A stretch of 64,000 nucleotides of DNA from Voacanga thouarsii (lineage: Eukaryota > Streptophyta > Magnoliopsida > Gentianales > Apocynaceae), in the NCBI GenBank assembly GCA_026120185.1, contig JANUWF010001110.1:535001-599000 (forward strand), written 5' to 3'. Positions 10,498 to 22,515 of the stretch are shown here, piece after piece; the stretch's first letter is position 1, and every line of letters begins with the position of its first letter. The translations under genes and the position numbers were made by a program. The notes below the pieces were generated by a model. The model was not told the origin of the DNA and searched no databases. It worked only from the letters and a program-made list of their open reading frames with translations.

Positions 10498-10622
10498 AAC
10501 AAATCATTTTGTTGCTGCCTGACACTGGCACGACCGTGCAATGCCATAATGCACGGACATGTATGGTGTTGGATTACTGTGCATGAAGGTTTAAAATGGC
10601 AAAAATAATGGAAATGAAGGCA

Positions 10623-12474
10623 TGTTAGGAAAACGAAAATTTTACTTCTGTGATGAAGTGGCCCTCTTTGGATTGGTGTAGATGTCTGTATAATGATATT
10701 CGAGACTAGTGGCTCACTTCCTTGCAAACGTCTACTGCGTCTCATCTACGCGAAGCTTTCGATCTTCCGAAATGACGCCCATAGCACAGTTGGTGAAGGC
10801 TTGAAGTTTGGATTTTGATTAACTTTTTCCAAAGTTAGAAAATGGATTTTTGCTTCTGAGAGTGTGAAATGAAATACGCATAGTTTCTATGTTCACTTGC
10901 CTCTGTGAATTCAAAGCCACAAATCCAAAAAACTATCACAGACCTCCGCTCCTCTGCCATCCATATACACACACCGAGAGAGAATTATTTCTCTACGTGA
11001 AAAACAGAAAGCACCCATACTTTCTGTTATCCTTCACGCAAAATAACACGGGATCCATCTCGTGTTGTCTTTTTTTAAAAAATTAATTAATTAAATTAAT
11101 AATTAATTAATTTAGTTTTTTTATAAATTTTATTTTATCTTGGTCTTATTCATTGGGCCAGATAAATTATTTATTCTTGGGTTTGAACACCCATAAATAA
11201 GAAATCTTAATTATTTATTTTCTGAACTTTATTAAACAACCCAATAAATAATAACAAGCTCAAATAGATCAAATAAAATTCTATACCTTTTATCTAGTTC
11301 CATATTAGTTTTCTAATTATTCAATCTAGGCATTGGGTCTTGAATAATTAATTAATCAATTAAATTAGATAAAATTAATACTATCTCTTGAACCTTTTAT
11401 TTTATTCTAATCCAACAATAAATTAGACTAATAAAATAAAAATTCATAATTATCAAGACCAATTCCTTAACCCAAATTCTTCATGACTTAAAGACCATTT
11501 TGGGTACCAAAAGATATATCGCCTTGGCTACTAAAATGACCAAAATACCCTTATTATATAAATAACTATATTTTGCATTTTAAATATTTTCTAATATCAC
11601 CATAAGAAAATATTGACCCCAAAGATAATGCTGTGTTAGCAAAGTCTTCGACTTACATGTGTAATGACTAAAATACCCCTCTACGCATCGCCGTGCAATT
11701 AGAGAGGAATAATGTACTAACACCTCTCTAATAGACATCTACCAGCCTTAGACCTCTAGTCCAATGATCTACGACTCCTGGAAAGTTTCTACTTTTCAAG
11801 GGAGCTACCCTAAATTAAACATCCAAATAATGTTTCCCAGGGCCCTGGATAATTAGATAATTTGAACAGTCATAAGGGACGTTATAACGTAGAAGCTATC
11901 TTGTACAAATCTATCTTAACTAACTAGTCACATATACCCAACATACAAGTGTATTGATTTTATGAAAGAACCTCAACTACAGTATATCAAAATATATACT
12001 TCTAACTTCGTCAGACCACCAACTCATACTCAAGCGGTAGAGTATTAGTCCACGTTGTAGCAGTAACAGTTTGGGTTTCTTTTAAATAGTACTTTTAGAA
12101 ACCACTATTACAAGTCCCGTACTACGTAGTCGATATACGCTCATGTTATGAAGTGAGTGGACTATTCACTGGCTAAAGGTAAGCCATCCCCCATTTAGAA
12201 TTCATAACACAATAACCTATACATTATGAGATTTCCATTCTGATCAATCGGTTAAGAACAAACATTTATGTGTTAAGTAACCCGTGATCCATACCTTATT
12301 GTGAAAGACTACTATTCACATGGATTACTTACTTAAACACAATGAGTCTTTTTCAAAAGATTGTATACAAATAAAATGTAAATTCACAAACAAATTTTGA
12401 AAATAAAATTTTTTATTAATAAATTTGATAATTACATAAGATAATCTAGTCTAAAGGGTATATTTATTCCAACA
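10623..12474 (-). mobile_element. Probable solo LTR (about 1.85 kb), minus strand
   Basis: Minus-strand ends are TGTTGGAATAAATATACCC at 12474 and TTCGTTTTCCTAACA at 10623, fitting TG...CA LTR termini. The interior is very AT-rich with no coding sequence. Bases on both sides (10500-10622 and 12475-12881) resemble consecutive parts of the LTR at 15018-16085, so this LTR landed inside another LTR copy. No primer-binding site or polypurine tract is adjacent, which suggests a solo LTR. The flanking 5-mers (AGGCA and GTGCA) are not identical, so the left boundary is uncertain; an alternative left edge is the TGTTGGA at 10567. Confidence 0.5.
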
Positions 12475-12881
12475 GTGCATGGTCATAATGCATTGGCGTG
12501 CATACTTTTGCATGACTATGCAAAGCTGAAATTCTTCCATACTAGCTATTGGAATGGCTTGTTGCACGGTTATACAACAAACCGTGCATCCTTCTAAAGT
12601 CCGAAATAATGTTTTTGAGACCATCATGAATTCTATTTGCATTCTCTTGAACTCTATTGACTCTCCAAATAAGTTGCTAGACTATTTGAGCATTTTTTGG
12701 TTCTCTCTTCACCACCCACTTCTTCACAAACTTTTTGGTTCTTGACTTGTAGGATTTTTTAGTTAGAATATCTCCTTGAAACCTCTTGAAAATTGATATT
12801 ACCTAAGGAACCTTGAAGCAAGTCATGGCTCTCCATCCTATTTCTTTAGATGTGCCTTGTAGCTTAGAATGGTTCTTATCA
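12475..12881. repeat. LTR-B fragment (3' part), copy 1
   Basis: This aligns with 15670-16085: GTGCATGG-type motifs, GGAATGGCTTGTTGCACGG, CCAAATAAGTTGCTAG and the end GGTTCTTATCA. It stops at the same terminal CA as the complete copy and is followed by the same GAAGTATAC array unit. It is the left member of a 3.2-kb higher-order duplication. Confidence 0.7.
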
Positions 12882-15017
12882 GAAGTATACTATTTACGCC
12901 CTTAGTTTTTATCACATTTCCTTATTAACTAATCATCTGCCCTCCTTTAAATCAGTAAACTTCATTTACCAATAAGATTTTTAGTATTTTGTACCCAAGC
13001 CTCATACAGGCCTTAAAACTAATACTAGATTGTTATTTGGAAGTAAAGCGCGACGTACACACTACTCAAGAAGAAAAAAAGACCTCTAACGTGAGATATT
13101 GAAGCTATGTTCCTATCACCAAATAGAATATTTCTAAATACTTATTGAGATAAAAGAGACCAAAGTATACTATTTATGCCCTTGACCTTCATCACCTTTC
13201 CAGATTAACTGATCACCATCCTTTTTTAAGTTAGTTAAATCCATTCACCGATGACAATTTTAGTGTTGTTGCACTTAAGTCTCATATTGAGCTTAAAAAC
13301 CAATCATGGATTACTATTTCGAAGCAACACACAGCTTACATGCTACTCAAGAAGAATGAAAAACCACTGACATGAGCAATTGAAGCTCTATTCCTATTAG
13401 TAAATATTTTTTGAGGTGAAAGAGATCAAAGTATACTATTTGTGCCCTTGGCCTTTATCACATTTCTTTATTAACTGATTACCTGCCTTTCTTTAAAGCA
13501 GTCAAATTCATTTGCCAATGATAGTTTTCATATCTTTGCACACAAACCTAATACAGAGCTTAAAAACCAATCTTGATTGCTATTTAGAGGTAAAGTGTGG
13601 TTTATACGCTACTTGAGAAGTAAGAAAGACAAAAAATAAGAGCTGTTGCCGCTCTATTCCTATAATCAAATAGAGCCTTTCAATTTTTTTTATTTCTTTT
13701 TAGCATAAAAGAGATCGAAATATACATGTTTTGGCCATCATCGACTTTCCTTATTAACTAATCACTTACCCGTTTTTAAATCAGTCAAATTTGTTCACTA
13801 TTGATAGTTTTAGTATCTTTGCACTCAAGCCATATACATAGTTAAAAAACCAATCTTAGATTGCTATTTCGAAGGAAAGCACGCCTTACATGCTACTTAA
13901 GATAAAGACCACTGACACGAGTTATTGAGGTTTTGTTCCTTTCACCAAATAAAATCTTTCAAAATGCTTTTTGAGGTAAAAGAGAATGAAGTATACTATT
14001 TGTGCCTTTGGCTTTCATTACCTTTCCTTATTAACTGATCACTTGCCTTTCTTTAAAGCAGTCAAATTCATTCGCCAATGACAATTTTAACATCTTTGTA
14101 CCTAAACTTCATACAGGGCATAAAAACCAATCTTGTATTGCTATTTCAAAGCAAAGCGTTTAAAATTCTTTTTGACATAAAAGAGGCCAAAATATATTAT
14201 TTGCGCCCTTGGCCTTCATCAACTTTCCTTATTAACTAATCACCTGCCCTTTTTTAAATCAGTTAAATTCGTTCACTAATGATAGATTTAGTAACTCTAA
14301 ACCCAAGCCCTATATAGGGTTTAAAAACTAATCCTTGATTGCTATTTCAAAGCAAAACGCGACCACAAGCTACTCGAGAAGAAAGAAAGACCATAATACG
14401 AGCTATTGAAGTATTATTCCTATCATCAAATAGAGTTTTTCAAAATGCTTATTGAGGTAAAAGAGACCGAAATAAAATATTTATGCCCTTGGCCATCATC
14501 ATCTTTCTTTATTAACTGATCTACTATCTTCTTTTAAATTAGTCCAATTTATTCACCAATGACAATTTTAGTATCTTTGCACCCAAGCCTCATACAACAC
14601 TTAAAAACCAATCTTAAATTGATATTCCAAAGCACTAAAAAAGAAAGACATATCACTGACATGAGCTATGGAAACTATGTTCTTATCGTCAAACAGAGTC
14701 TTTCAAAATGCCTTTTAAGGTAAAAAAAACCCAAGCATACTATTTGCGCCCTTAGCCATTGTCAACTTTCCTTATTAACTAATCACCTGTCCTTATTTAA
14801 ATCAATTAAATTCATTCACCGATGATAGTTTTAGTATATTTGCACCTAAGCCTCATACAGGGCTTATACACCAATGCTGGATTGCTATTTCGAAGCAAAG
14901 CATAGCCTACACACTACTCGTGAAGAAAGAAAGATCGTTGACACAAGTTATTGAAGCTCAATTCCTATCATTAAAAAGAGTCTTTTTGAATGCTTTTGAG
15001 GTAAAAGAAACTGAAGT
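12882..15017. repeat. Tandem repeat array, units of about 265-290 bp (segment 1)
   Basis: Successive units restart with AAGTATACTATTTGCGCCC-like sequence at 12883, 13163, 13429, 13719, 13989, 14190 (short unit), 14470, 14733 and 15014. Each unit carries the same order of landmarks: CCTTATTAACTGATCACC, TTTAAATCAGTCAAATTC, TTTTAGTATCTTTGCACCC, GATTGCTATTTCGAAGCAAAG, GAAGAAAGAAAGACC and GGTAAAAGAGACC. Units are well diverged, and one is deleted to about 201 bp. No unit has a conserved open frame. This is a satellite-like array, not a gene cluster. Confidence 0.9.
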
Positions 15018-16085
15018 TGATGCGATTATGTGGAAGCCTCTTAAATCAAGAACAAGAAAACAAGAATTAGTCACCCAATTCTTTATTTAATGCTTACAAA
15101 AGAAAAACCCTAGGATTGAACAACTAGAACTCAAATTCTAGTAGGTATTGGTTAACTACTTTAATACTCAAACACTCTTAATCCTACAAAAAATTCAAGA
15201 ACAAGTGGAAAACAGAAAAGTAGGCATCCTTAAAAAATCCTAACAAAAATACTAGGTAACTAATCTACCCAATACCCAAGTTAAAGAAATAAGATGGATT
15301 AATTTAAGGATTTAGAAATTCTAAATAAAGGTGGATTTAATTCCTTTGATAGGTCTTGATTGCTTTTGAAAAATACCTAAGAGGAATCACCCTCACAACT
15401 CTCTCAAAGAGTTTCTTGTATTTAAAATGACTAATATCTCATAGTTGTTCATACAAGAGTTATAATAAGGTATTTATAACTTTCAGCAAAGCCTATCTAA
15501 TTAGCAAGCAAAATATAAAAATGAGGTGTCCTTAATACAAAATTTGATGCGTTAAAACATAATACAAATCGTAAGAAATGAAAATACATCAAAATAATGT
15601 TAGAAAGATAAAAAAACAAATCAACTTGTTATTGCCTGACACTAGCACGGTCGTGCAAGGCATGTGCATGGCCGTGTAATGCCATGATGCATAGGCGTGC
15701 ATGGTTTTGCATGGCTATATAAGGCTGAAACTCTTCTAGACTAGTGATTGGAACAACTTCTTGCACAACTATACAACAAGCCATGCTTTTCCTATATTCT
15801 AAAGTCTAAAATAATTTTTTTGAGGCCTCCATGGCTTCGATTTACATTCTCCTGGACTTCATTAACTCTCTAAATATGTTGTTGGTCCATTTGAGCTCTT
15901 TTTGGTCCTCTTTTCTCCGCCCACTTCTTTACAAACTTTTTAGTTCTTAGCTTGTAAGATTTGTTGCTTTGAATATTTCCTTGAAATCTCTTGAAACTTG
16001 ACATTATCCAAGGAACCTTGAAGCAAGTCATGGATCTCTACCATCTTCTTTAGATGTACCTTGTTGCCTAAGACGATTCTTATCA
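15018..16085. mobile_element. Solo LTR (LTR-B, 1068 bp) with GAAGT target duplication
   Basis: Starts TGATGCGATTATGTGG and ends GACGATTCTTATCA. It is flanked by an exact direct repeat GAAGT (15013-15017 and 16086-16090) inside the tandem array. It has no coding capacity. It contains a run of imperfect GTGCATGG / CCGTGCA palindromic motifs at 15647-15720. A second, incomplete copy lies at about 10500-12881. The retroelement superfamily cannot be decided without an interior region. Confidence 0.8.
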
Positions 16086-17056
16086 GAAGTATACTATTTA
16101 TGCCCTAAGCCTTCATCACCTTTCCTTATTAACTGATCACATACCCTCCTTTAAATCAGTCAAATTCGTTTGCCAATAACAGTTTTAGTATCTTTGCACC
16201 TAAGCAAAAGTGATGAAGGCCAATACATGCTATTTCGAAGTTAGGCGTGAAACACATACTATTCGAGAAGAAAGAAAGACCTCTAACACGAGATTGGAGC
16301 TCTATTCCTATCACCAAATAGAGTATTTCAAAATGCTTATTAAGATAAAAGAGACCGAAGTATACTATTTGCACTTGTGGCCTTCATCACTTTTCCTTAT
16401 TAACTAATCACCTCACTTATTTAAATCAGTTAAATTCGTTTTCTTATTAACTAATCACCTCAGTATCATTGCGCCCCAAGCCTTATACTAGAATTAAAAA
16501 CCAATTTTGGATTGCTATTTCGAAGCAATGTGTGGATTACATACTACTCAAGAAGAATGAAAGACCACTGACACGAGCTGTTGAAGCTCTGTTCCTAGTA
16601 CTGAATAAAGTCTTTCAAAATGCTTTTTAAGGTAAAAGAGACCAAAGTATACTACTTTTGCGCTATTGGCCTTCATCACCTTTTCTTATTATTTGATCAC
16701 CTACCCTACTTTAAAGTAATCAAAATTTTCCGCCAATGATAGTTTTAGTATATTTGCACCCAAGCCTCATACAAAGCTTAAAAATAAATTTTAATTGCTA
16801 TTTCAAAACAAAGCACGACCTAGACGCTATTGAGAAGTAAGAAAGACCACATACAAAAGCTGTTGAAGCTCTATTCCTTCATCAAATAGAGTATTTCAAA
16901 ATTCTTTTTGACGTAAAAGAGACTGAAATATATTATTTGTGCCTTTGGCCTTCATCAAATTTCCTCATTAATTGATCACCTACCCTCATTTAAATCAGTC
17001 AAATTCATTTGCCAATGATAGTTTCAGTATATTTACACCCAAGCCACATACACAAT
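16086..17056. repeat. Tandem repeat array (segment 2)
   Basis: Units start at 16087, 16358, 16645 and 16926. Unit by unit they share private variants with the units at 12883, 13163, 13429 and 13719. Examples are GACCTCTAAC in the first, CAAGAAGAATGAAA in the second, and GAGAAGTAAGAAAGAC with a missing GG in the third. This points to a block duplication at about 3.2-kb spacing. Confidence 0.88.
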
Positions 17057-18435
17057 TGTTAGAGATATGCCCTAAACAATTTGTATTTATACTATTGTCA
17101 TTATGTATTTTGTAATAATATGAGGCATTTCTTTTTATAAATAGTGCATTTCGTTTTAAGGTTATCAAGTACGTGACTTGATAGTAAAACTCAATAACAA
17201 ATAGAATAACTATTTTTAAATTGTCTCTAATCGATTATTATTGATGAAATAATAATAAATTAAGATTAGTATACTTGTGACTCGATAGCTATGTCTTACT
17301 GGTTATGGATATATATGATATCAAGTCAAAATATAAATAAATATTAGAGAATATTATATTGGGTATGATCCACTGTAGAGTACTTCATACGACATGTCAT
17401 AAGTACTTTCTAACTGTAATAATATTAGAAGTCCTTTAATTTGAATTCATCATAATTTCTTACTTAATAAATTCTGTATCTTGATGTTATCTAAAGTTAT
17501 CTTTAACTAGATAATAAAATTAGACTACTGTTGGATATAGAATAAATCAGGGAGAGAAATATGATTAATAGTAAATGAATTTATCCCTCTCATTTTTGAG
17601 AAAGATGTCCATAGGCCCCTTGATAAGCTAGATTATTAAAATGTATGGTCGTACTCAAATATATCAATTTAAGATATTGATATTATTTGTTTTAACAGTC
17701 TACTATGGTTTAATAAGGATTACATGCTCCATGCCTTATACTTAATTGGGATATCGTGTAACAAAATAATTAAATATTAAATTATTGTTTGGTTCAAAAG
17801 GATCATTAATTTTCATTTAACCTAGGTAGTTATATTATTTTGTTAAAAATCGCTTATAACTTATGGGCCATATAAATGTGATTTTGGCACATTGCCAGTA
17901 TTAAATAAACCTATATAGTCACACATTAAGCGAACGAGTTATGTTATTTTTTTAGTGACTAGGTTCGATATATTTGGAAATGTATCCAGGTTCATCGAAT
18001 CTAAAACGACATCTAAATTCAATGTATTTGAAAACTTTTCCAGATTCATTGTAGACGTCCACATTCGTTATGTCTAAAAACCTGTTCAGATTCGATGTAT
18101 TTAGAGGATGTCCAGATTCATAGAATCTGGCTTGGTAAATTAATTAGTAATTTACCAAGATAACTTGAGAATCTTATCATATCTTTTTCGAATTTGATTT
18201 GATATCGGAATAATATATGATAAGATCTCGTGACATGTTAACTCAAAAAACCCATGTGGTTTTATAAGATTAAAAACTTAGCCATCCATAAGAGAATACA
18301 ATACTTCATCTTTTCAGAAGAAAAATAACTCCCCAAAAACAAAAATCTCGTGGAAATCTTAGGCGCTAGCACTCTAAGTTCTTTGGAGTCGTTCGCTGTA
18401 TGGGCCATTAGAGGACATTCGCACATTGCAATATC

Positions 18436-21400
18436 TAGCAATGGCAACTGGGCCGACCCGCCTGGGGGCGGGTCGGTCTCGGCCGGTCCCTGGGCCAGAG
18501 GCCCTGGGACCGGATTGGAACGAGTACCTAGGCCCGTGTGGCCTGCGGGCCGGTGCGGGCCGACCCGTGGCTTATTCCTCTTTTTTTCCCCTATTTAACA
18601 TAATTTTTTTAAATTATAAAAAAATCAACTTGAAGTGGTGGGGGGTTTGGCTTGGACCCCTACCTATTTTATTAATTAATAAAATAAAGATTACATAAGA
18701 GGGAGACTTGATGCCTAAACCTCTTAAAAATATTACAATGATTAAAATTTAAAAATATAATAAATATCCTAAAAATAAAATTAAATACATAATATTACTT
18801 ATCCTAAATTCCTAATTACAAAAATACTAAACTAACTACTTGATTCACCCAATTCATCATCTGAGTCATCATCAATAATCCACGAATTAGCCGTCCTATC
18901 TTCGGCTGCAAACCAACTACTACAACACATTAACATCTCCAAAGTTTGAGGAGCCAATCGATATCTTCTTTCATCGATTGTTCGAGCGCTCCCACTGAAG
19001 ATGCTTTCCGATGACACTGTAGAGACTGATGGTGTCAAAAGATCACGTGCCATTTTTGATAAAATGGGGTATTGACTTACATGAGCCTTCCACCAACCAC
19101 AAATATCAAAATGCTGATCTTCATTTTCTACCAATGGCTGCATCTCGTAAATTGCCATCTCGTTGTATGTAGTAATCGATCTTTTTTGACGTTTCATAAT
19201 ACCCTGTGGATTAAATACTGATGAAATTGATGAGGTAGATTTTCGCGGAGGTTGAAAGTGACTACTAGATAATGAAGCTTGCCTACTTAAACTAGGAGAA
19301 CTAGAAGAAGAAGACTCAAACTCATACAAATGATACATGTCAGATAAAGCTTTAGCTGTTTTATCTTTTATGTCTTTTATCATACATTGTTTAAGTATTT
19401 GTGATTCATCAAAATCTAATGTTTCATATAAATATTCAATAATACTATGAAAACCTGGCGTCTTTACTCTAGGATCCATACACAATGCCATACAATATAA
19501 AATAGGAATATCTTCATAATATTTTTTATATTTTTCAAATATACTTCTCATAAAAAAATTATATTGGGGATGATACATATATTCATCAAAAATATGTGCT
19601 ACCTTAGCAAGTGTTGGAAGAATATGATGAGTAGTGGGATGATAAGATCCCGATAAAAGTTCAGTAACTTCTTTGAAAGTAAATAAAAATGTTGAAAGTG
19701 CAGTACAATTTTCAAAATGAGCTTCAGTTAGTGGAGGTTGAAAATTATTACTATTACAAAATTCAATAAGTTGGTTTTGAAAAGGTATAACACTTTTAAA
19801 CATATCTAAAGTTGAGTTCCATCTAATTTTACAATCTAATCTAAATTTTTTTAAAGATACACATTGTTCTCGGCATAATGCCTTAAAATTTTGTTGCCTA
19901 GTTGGAAATGTTTTAATAAATAAAACAACATTTCTAATTATATTAACAATATCATCAATATATTTATATCCTTCTTTAACACATAAATTAAGTATATGAC
20001 AAGCACACCTAGTATGAAATAAAATACCATCTAACATAGGATTCATTGTATTTTTTAAAATTGTTATGGCAGAATCATTATTTGAAGCATTATCTAAAGA
20101 AATAGAACTAATTTTATTTAAAATCCTATATTCATGACATGTTTGAGTAATCATTTTAGCTATACTACTACCTACATAAGGATATTCAAATAATTTAAAA
20201 CAAATAGTTTTTTGTACTAACCAATCATGATCTATCCAATGACATGTAATGCATAAATAAGATTCATTAGTAATTGTAGTCCAACCATCACAAGTAAGAG
20301 CAAATTTCCAATTACAAGAATCAAACATAGCAATTAGATACTCTTTCATTTCTTTATATATCTCTATTATATCATTTTTTAATGTTGTTCTAGGAATTCT
20401 TTTCCATGCTGGTTGACAATTATTTTGCATATATTGTTCATAATGTGGATTTTCTGCAAAATTAAAAGGTAATTTAGTTTGAACAATCATTTTAGCAAAT
20501 GCATTTCTATTTTTTCTATGATCATATTAAAAATTACCAACCATTTGACCTCCTGTAGTACGTATTTGTTGTTGTTTAAGTAAGTTTTCTAACCAATCAT
20601 TATGTGACCTTTTCATATGTCTAACTAATGTTCCCGTCCATCTCCCTTCTTATGTGCATATACCGCTCTACAAATTTTACATGTTGCCCTATCACTATCA
20701 TTATCTTTTTCAAAAAGATTCCAAACCACAAATGTTTTTGCTTTAGTTGTAACATCCGTTATTTCAACATCATCCTCACCTATATTAGATGCGTCGGGAT
20801 TAATTATTGGAGTTGGTTGTGATTGTGAAACACTAACACTAGGCCTACTAGGACCTTCATCTTCATTACCTATTTCATTATTTATTAAATTCAAAGCTGG
20901 ATCTATATTAAAATCAAAATGTGCAGATGATTGGGATGAAGAAAAATGATGATATTGATTTGGATCCATTATTTCTTAAAAAAAAAAACAAGCAATCAAA
21001 ATTCAAATAAAAGTTCAAAAAAAAGTATTAACAAATAATGAAATAAGAGAATTGAAAAATATAAATAACAAATTAATTTAAAAATTAAACAAATAACTAA
21101 AACAAATAAACAACTAATAAAGCTAAAATAAAAGAATGTAACATTAAGAAATTCTAACTTGTTGATGACCAAAATTCAAGAATAACAATACTTTGTTGAG
21201 CACTTGAGCTTTTTACTTCTTGTATCCATTATTCCGCTACTCAACAATCTTCCAAAATATGAAGACTTTCTTGATGAATTGAAAAAGTATTAACACAAAA
21301 ATAAATTCTATTCTAATACTCTTTGTAGAGAAAATGAATAAATTTGAGGATAATGAGAGAAAGATGAATGGAAATAAGAGAGAATTGGAGAGAGTTTGAG

Positions 21401-21732
21401 AGAATTGGAGAGTGTTGATGAGTTTTGGGTTGAATTGGGGGGCATTTATAGAGTTTTGGGGGTTAGGGACCAAATTGCAAAAAAAAAAAAAACTACTTCA
21501 GTTGTTTTAGGGGATAAATTGCAAAAAAAATATATTAAAGGATCAAATTTAAAAAAAAAAAGCAGAGAGAGCCGTTGGGTAACGGCTCTCTCAGGCGGGC
21601 CGGCCCGCCGGGCTGCAGGCCCAAGCGGGCTGGCCCGTGACGGGCCAGGGATTTTATCCCCTAGCCCGAACCGGGCCGGTGAACAGTCCTCGGGCTGCCA
21701 AGCGGGCCGGCCCGGGCCACTTGCCAATGCTA
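18436..21732 (-). mobile_element. hAT (Ac-type) DNA transposon, nearly complete, with 8-bp target duplication
   Basis: 3297 bp. Terminal inverted repeats are TAGCAATGGCAACTGGGCC on the left and TAGCATTGGCAAGTGGCCC on the right (reverse complement). An exact 8-bp target duplication GCAATATC flanks it (18428-18435 and 21733-21740). Both subterminal regions are strikingly GC-rich with repeated GGGCCGG / CGGGCC motifs (18445-18570 and 21590-21720), the kind of clustered sites that BED-finger hAT transposases bind. The interior carries the transposase on the minus strand. Two lesions in the N-terminal coding part make it non-autonomous as read. Confidence 0.93.
18832..20969 (-). pseudogene. hAT transposase (BED zinc finger, RNase H-like core, C-terminal dimerisation domain), two lesions
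   Basis: Cut-and-paste transposase that would act in the nucleus on the terminal repeats of this element. From the ATG at 20969 (MDPNQYHHFSSS) an acidic leader runs into a BED-type finger (WNLFEKDNDSDRATCKIC, then AHKKGDG). A one-base shift near 20640 sends that frame to a stop; in the next frame it continues as TLVRHMKRSHNDWLENLL. A TAA at 20527-20529 interrupts again, 13 codons before a 552-residue open frame (20490-18832). That frame has CDGWTT (Asp 68), SLDNASNND (Asp 133), the CACH motif at 162-165, IRWNST, and the dimerisation block WWKAHVSQYPILSKMARDLL...STVSSESIFS. Only two lesions suggest recent inactivation. Start chosen as the first ATG upstream of the finger. Confidence 0.9.
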
Positions 21733-21911
21733 GCAATATCTAGTGATCGTCGATTCTGCACATACACCTGAATAATTTGAAGGTAGAAGTAGTACTTCCA
21801 ACAACATGGAGGTAATTCTGGAAAACCCTTAGTCGACCTAATTGTTTAGCTTGGATCTTCAGAAGGGATTCGTGGATGTTTTTCGCGTTTAGAAGTCCAC
21901 GAATCCTAACA

Positions 21912-22301
21912 ATGATAACCAATCTTGGATGCTATTTCGAAGCAAAGAGCGGCCTACACACTATTCGAGAAGAGAGAATGACCACTGATACAAGCTATGG
22001 AAGCTATGCACCTATCACCAAATAGAGTTTTTTAAAATGGTTTTTAAGGTAAAAGACACCGAAGTATACTATTTGTGTTCTTGGCCTTCTTCATCTTTCT
22101 TAATTAACTGAACAACTACCCTCATTTAAATCACTTAAATTTGTTCGCCAATGACAGTTTTAGTATCTTTTCACCTAAGCCACGTACATGGTTTAAAATC
22201 CAATATTGGATTGCTATTTTGAAGCAAAGCGTGGCCTACATGCTACTTGGGAAGAAAGAAAGACCACTAACACGAGTTATTAAAGCTCTATTCCTATCAC
22301 C
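21912..22301. repeat. Tandem repeat array (segment 3)
   Basis: Resumes mid-unit after the LTR/hAT nest (ATAACCAATCTTGGAT), with a unit start at 22063, up to the MITE at 22302. Confidence 0.85.
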
Positions 22302-22481
22302 TATGGCTGTGCACTATTTGTTTTGAACCTCAATTCGGTTTGGTTTTAACAAAATTCAGTTCGATTTTAAAATTTATACAAAAATTAGATACGATTTTAA
22401 GTTTTTCAGAGTAAAAAATAAAAAAATCAAAATTGTATTTTTAATTAAAAATATAATTAATATTAGAATATTAATTAAATA

Positions 22482-22515
<34 letters not shown>

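Larger units (their letters stand above)
8523..10500 (-). mobile_element. Family-A Copia, 3' end: post-pol ORF plus 3' LTR, minus strand (truncated)
   Basis: On the minus strand, an ORF remnant (about 10497 to 9650) is followed by a spacer, a polypurine tract (AAATAAGGAGAT, 9372-9383) and an LTR (9371 down to about 8523) that starts TGTTGAGACTTATATTG. The LTR aligns with the LTRs of the complete family-A element at 28692-36647 (shared CTTTGACATACC, GCACAGTTCGATG, GAGATAAATCACGAAGAAG). Gag and pol are not present: the element is cut off near 10500, where different LTR-like DNA begins. Confidence 0.75.
17057..21911 (+). mobile_element. Long LTR (about 1.55 kb without insert) in the array, interrupted by a hAT element
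   Basis: Starts TGTTAGAGATATGCCC and ends CCACGAATCCTAACA, the paired TGTTAG/CTAACA expected of an LTR. The tandem-repeat unit is interrupted exactly at both ends (CAAGCCACATACACAAT before; ATAACCAATCTTGGAT after). Removing the hAT insert (18436-21740) leaves 1550 bp. No adjacent primer-binding site, polypurine tract or coding sequence is seen, so a solo LTR is most likely. Flanking 5-mers (ACAAT, ATGAT) do not match exactly. The segments 17057-18435 and 21741-21911 hold no gene. Confidence 0.7.

Noticed and set aside
10446..10745. A 99-codon minus-strand frame starting MRRSRRLQGSEPL as the start of the post-pol ORF.
   Set aside because: It crosses the probable LTR end at 10623 and the GTGCATGG-rich sequence, and only its last 15 or so residues (NDLFYSNLKV...) align with the domain; the upstream part is likely chance.
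10567..12474. Left boundary of the solo LTR at TGTTGGA (10567), pairing with TCCAACA at 12474.
   Set aside because: The pairing is attractive, but TTTTCCTAACA at 10623 is a more typical LTR end and the flanking 5-mers support neither strongly; I kept 10623 with low confidence.
12475..12881. CRISPR-like spaced repeats or a short regular array from GTGCATGG words.
   Set aside because: The words are irregular imperfect palindromes within an LTR; spacing is uneven and the genome is a plant's.
18350..18698. GC-rich open frames with Pro/Gly/Arg-rich translations.
   Set aside because: They lie in the GC-rich subterminal repeats of the hAT element and read through its inverted repeat; no protein-like features.
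21396..21743. GC-rich open frames on both strands at the other hAT end.
   Set aside because: Same reason: subterminal binding-site repeats, not coding.
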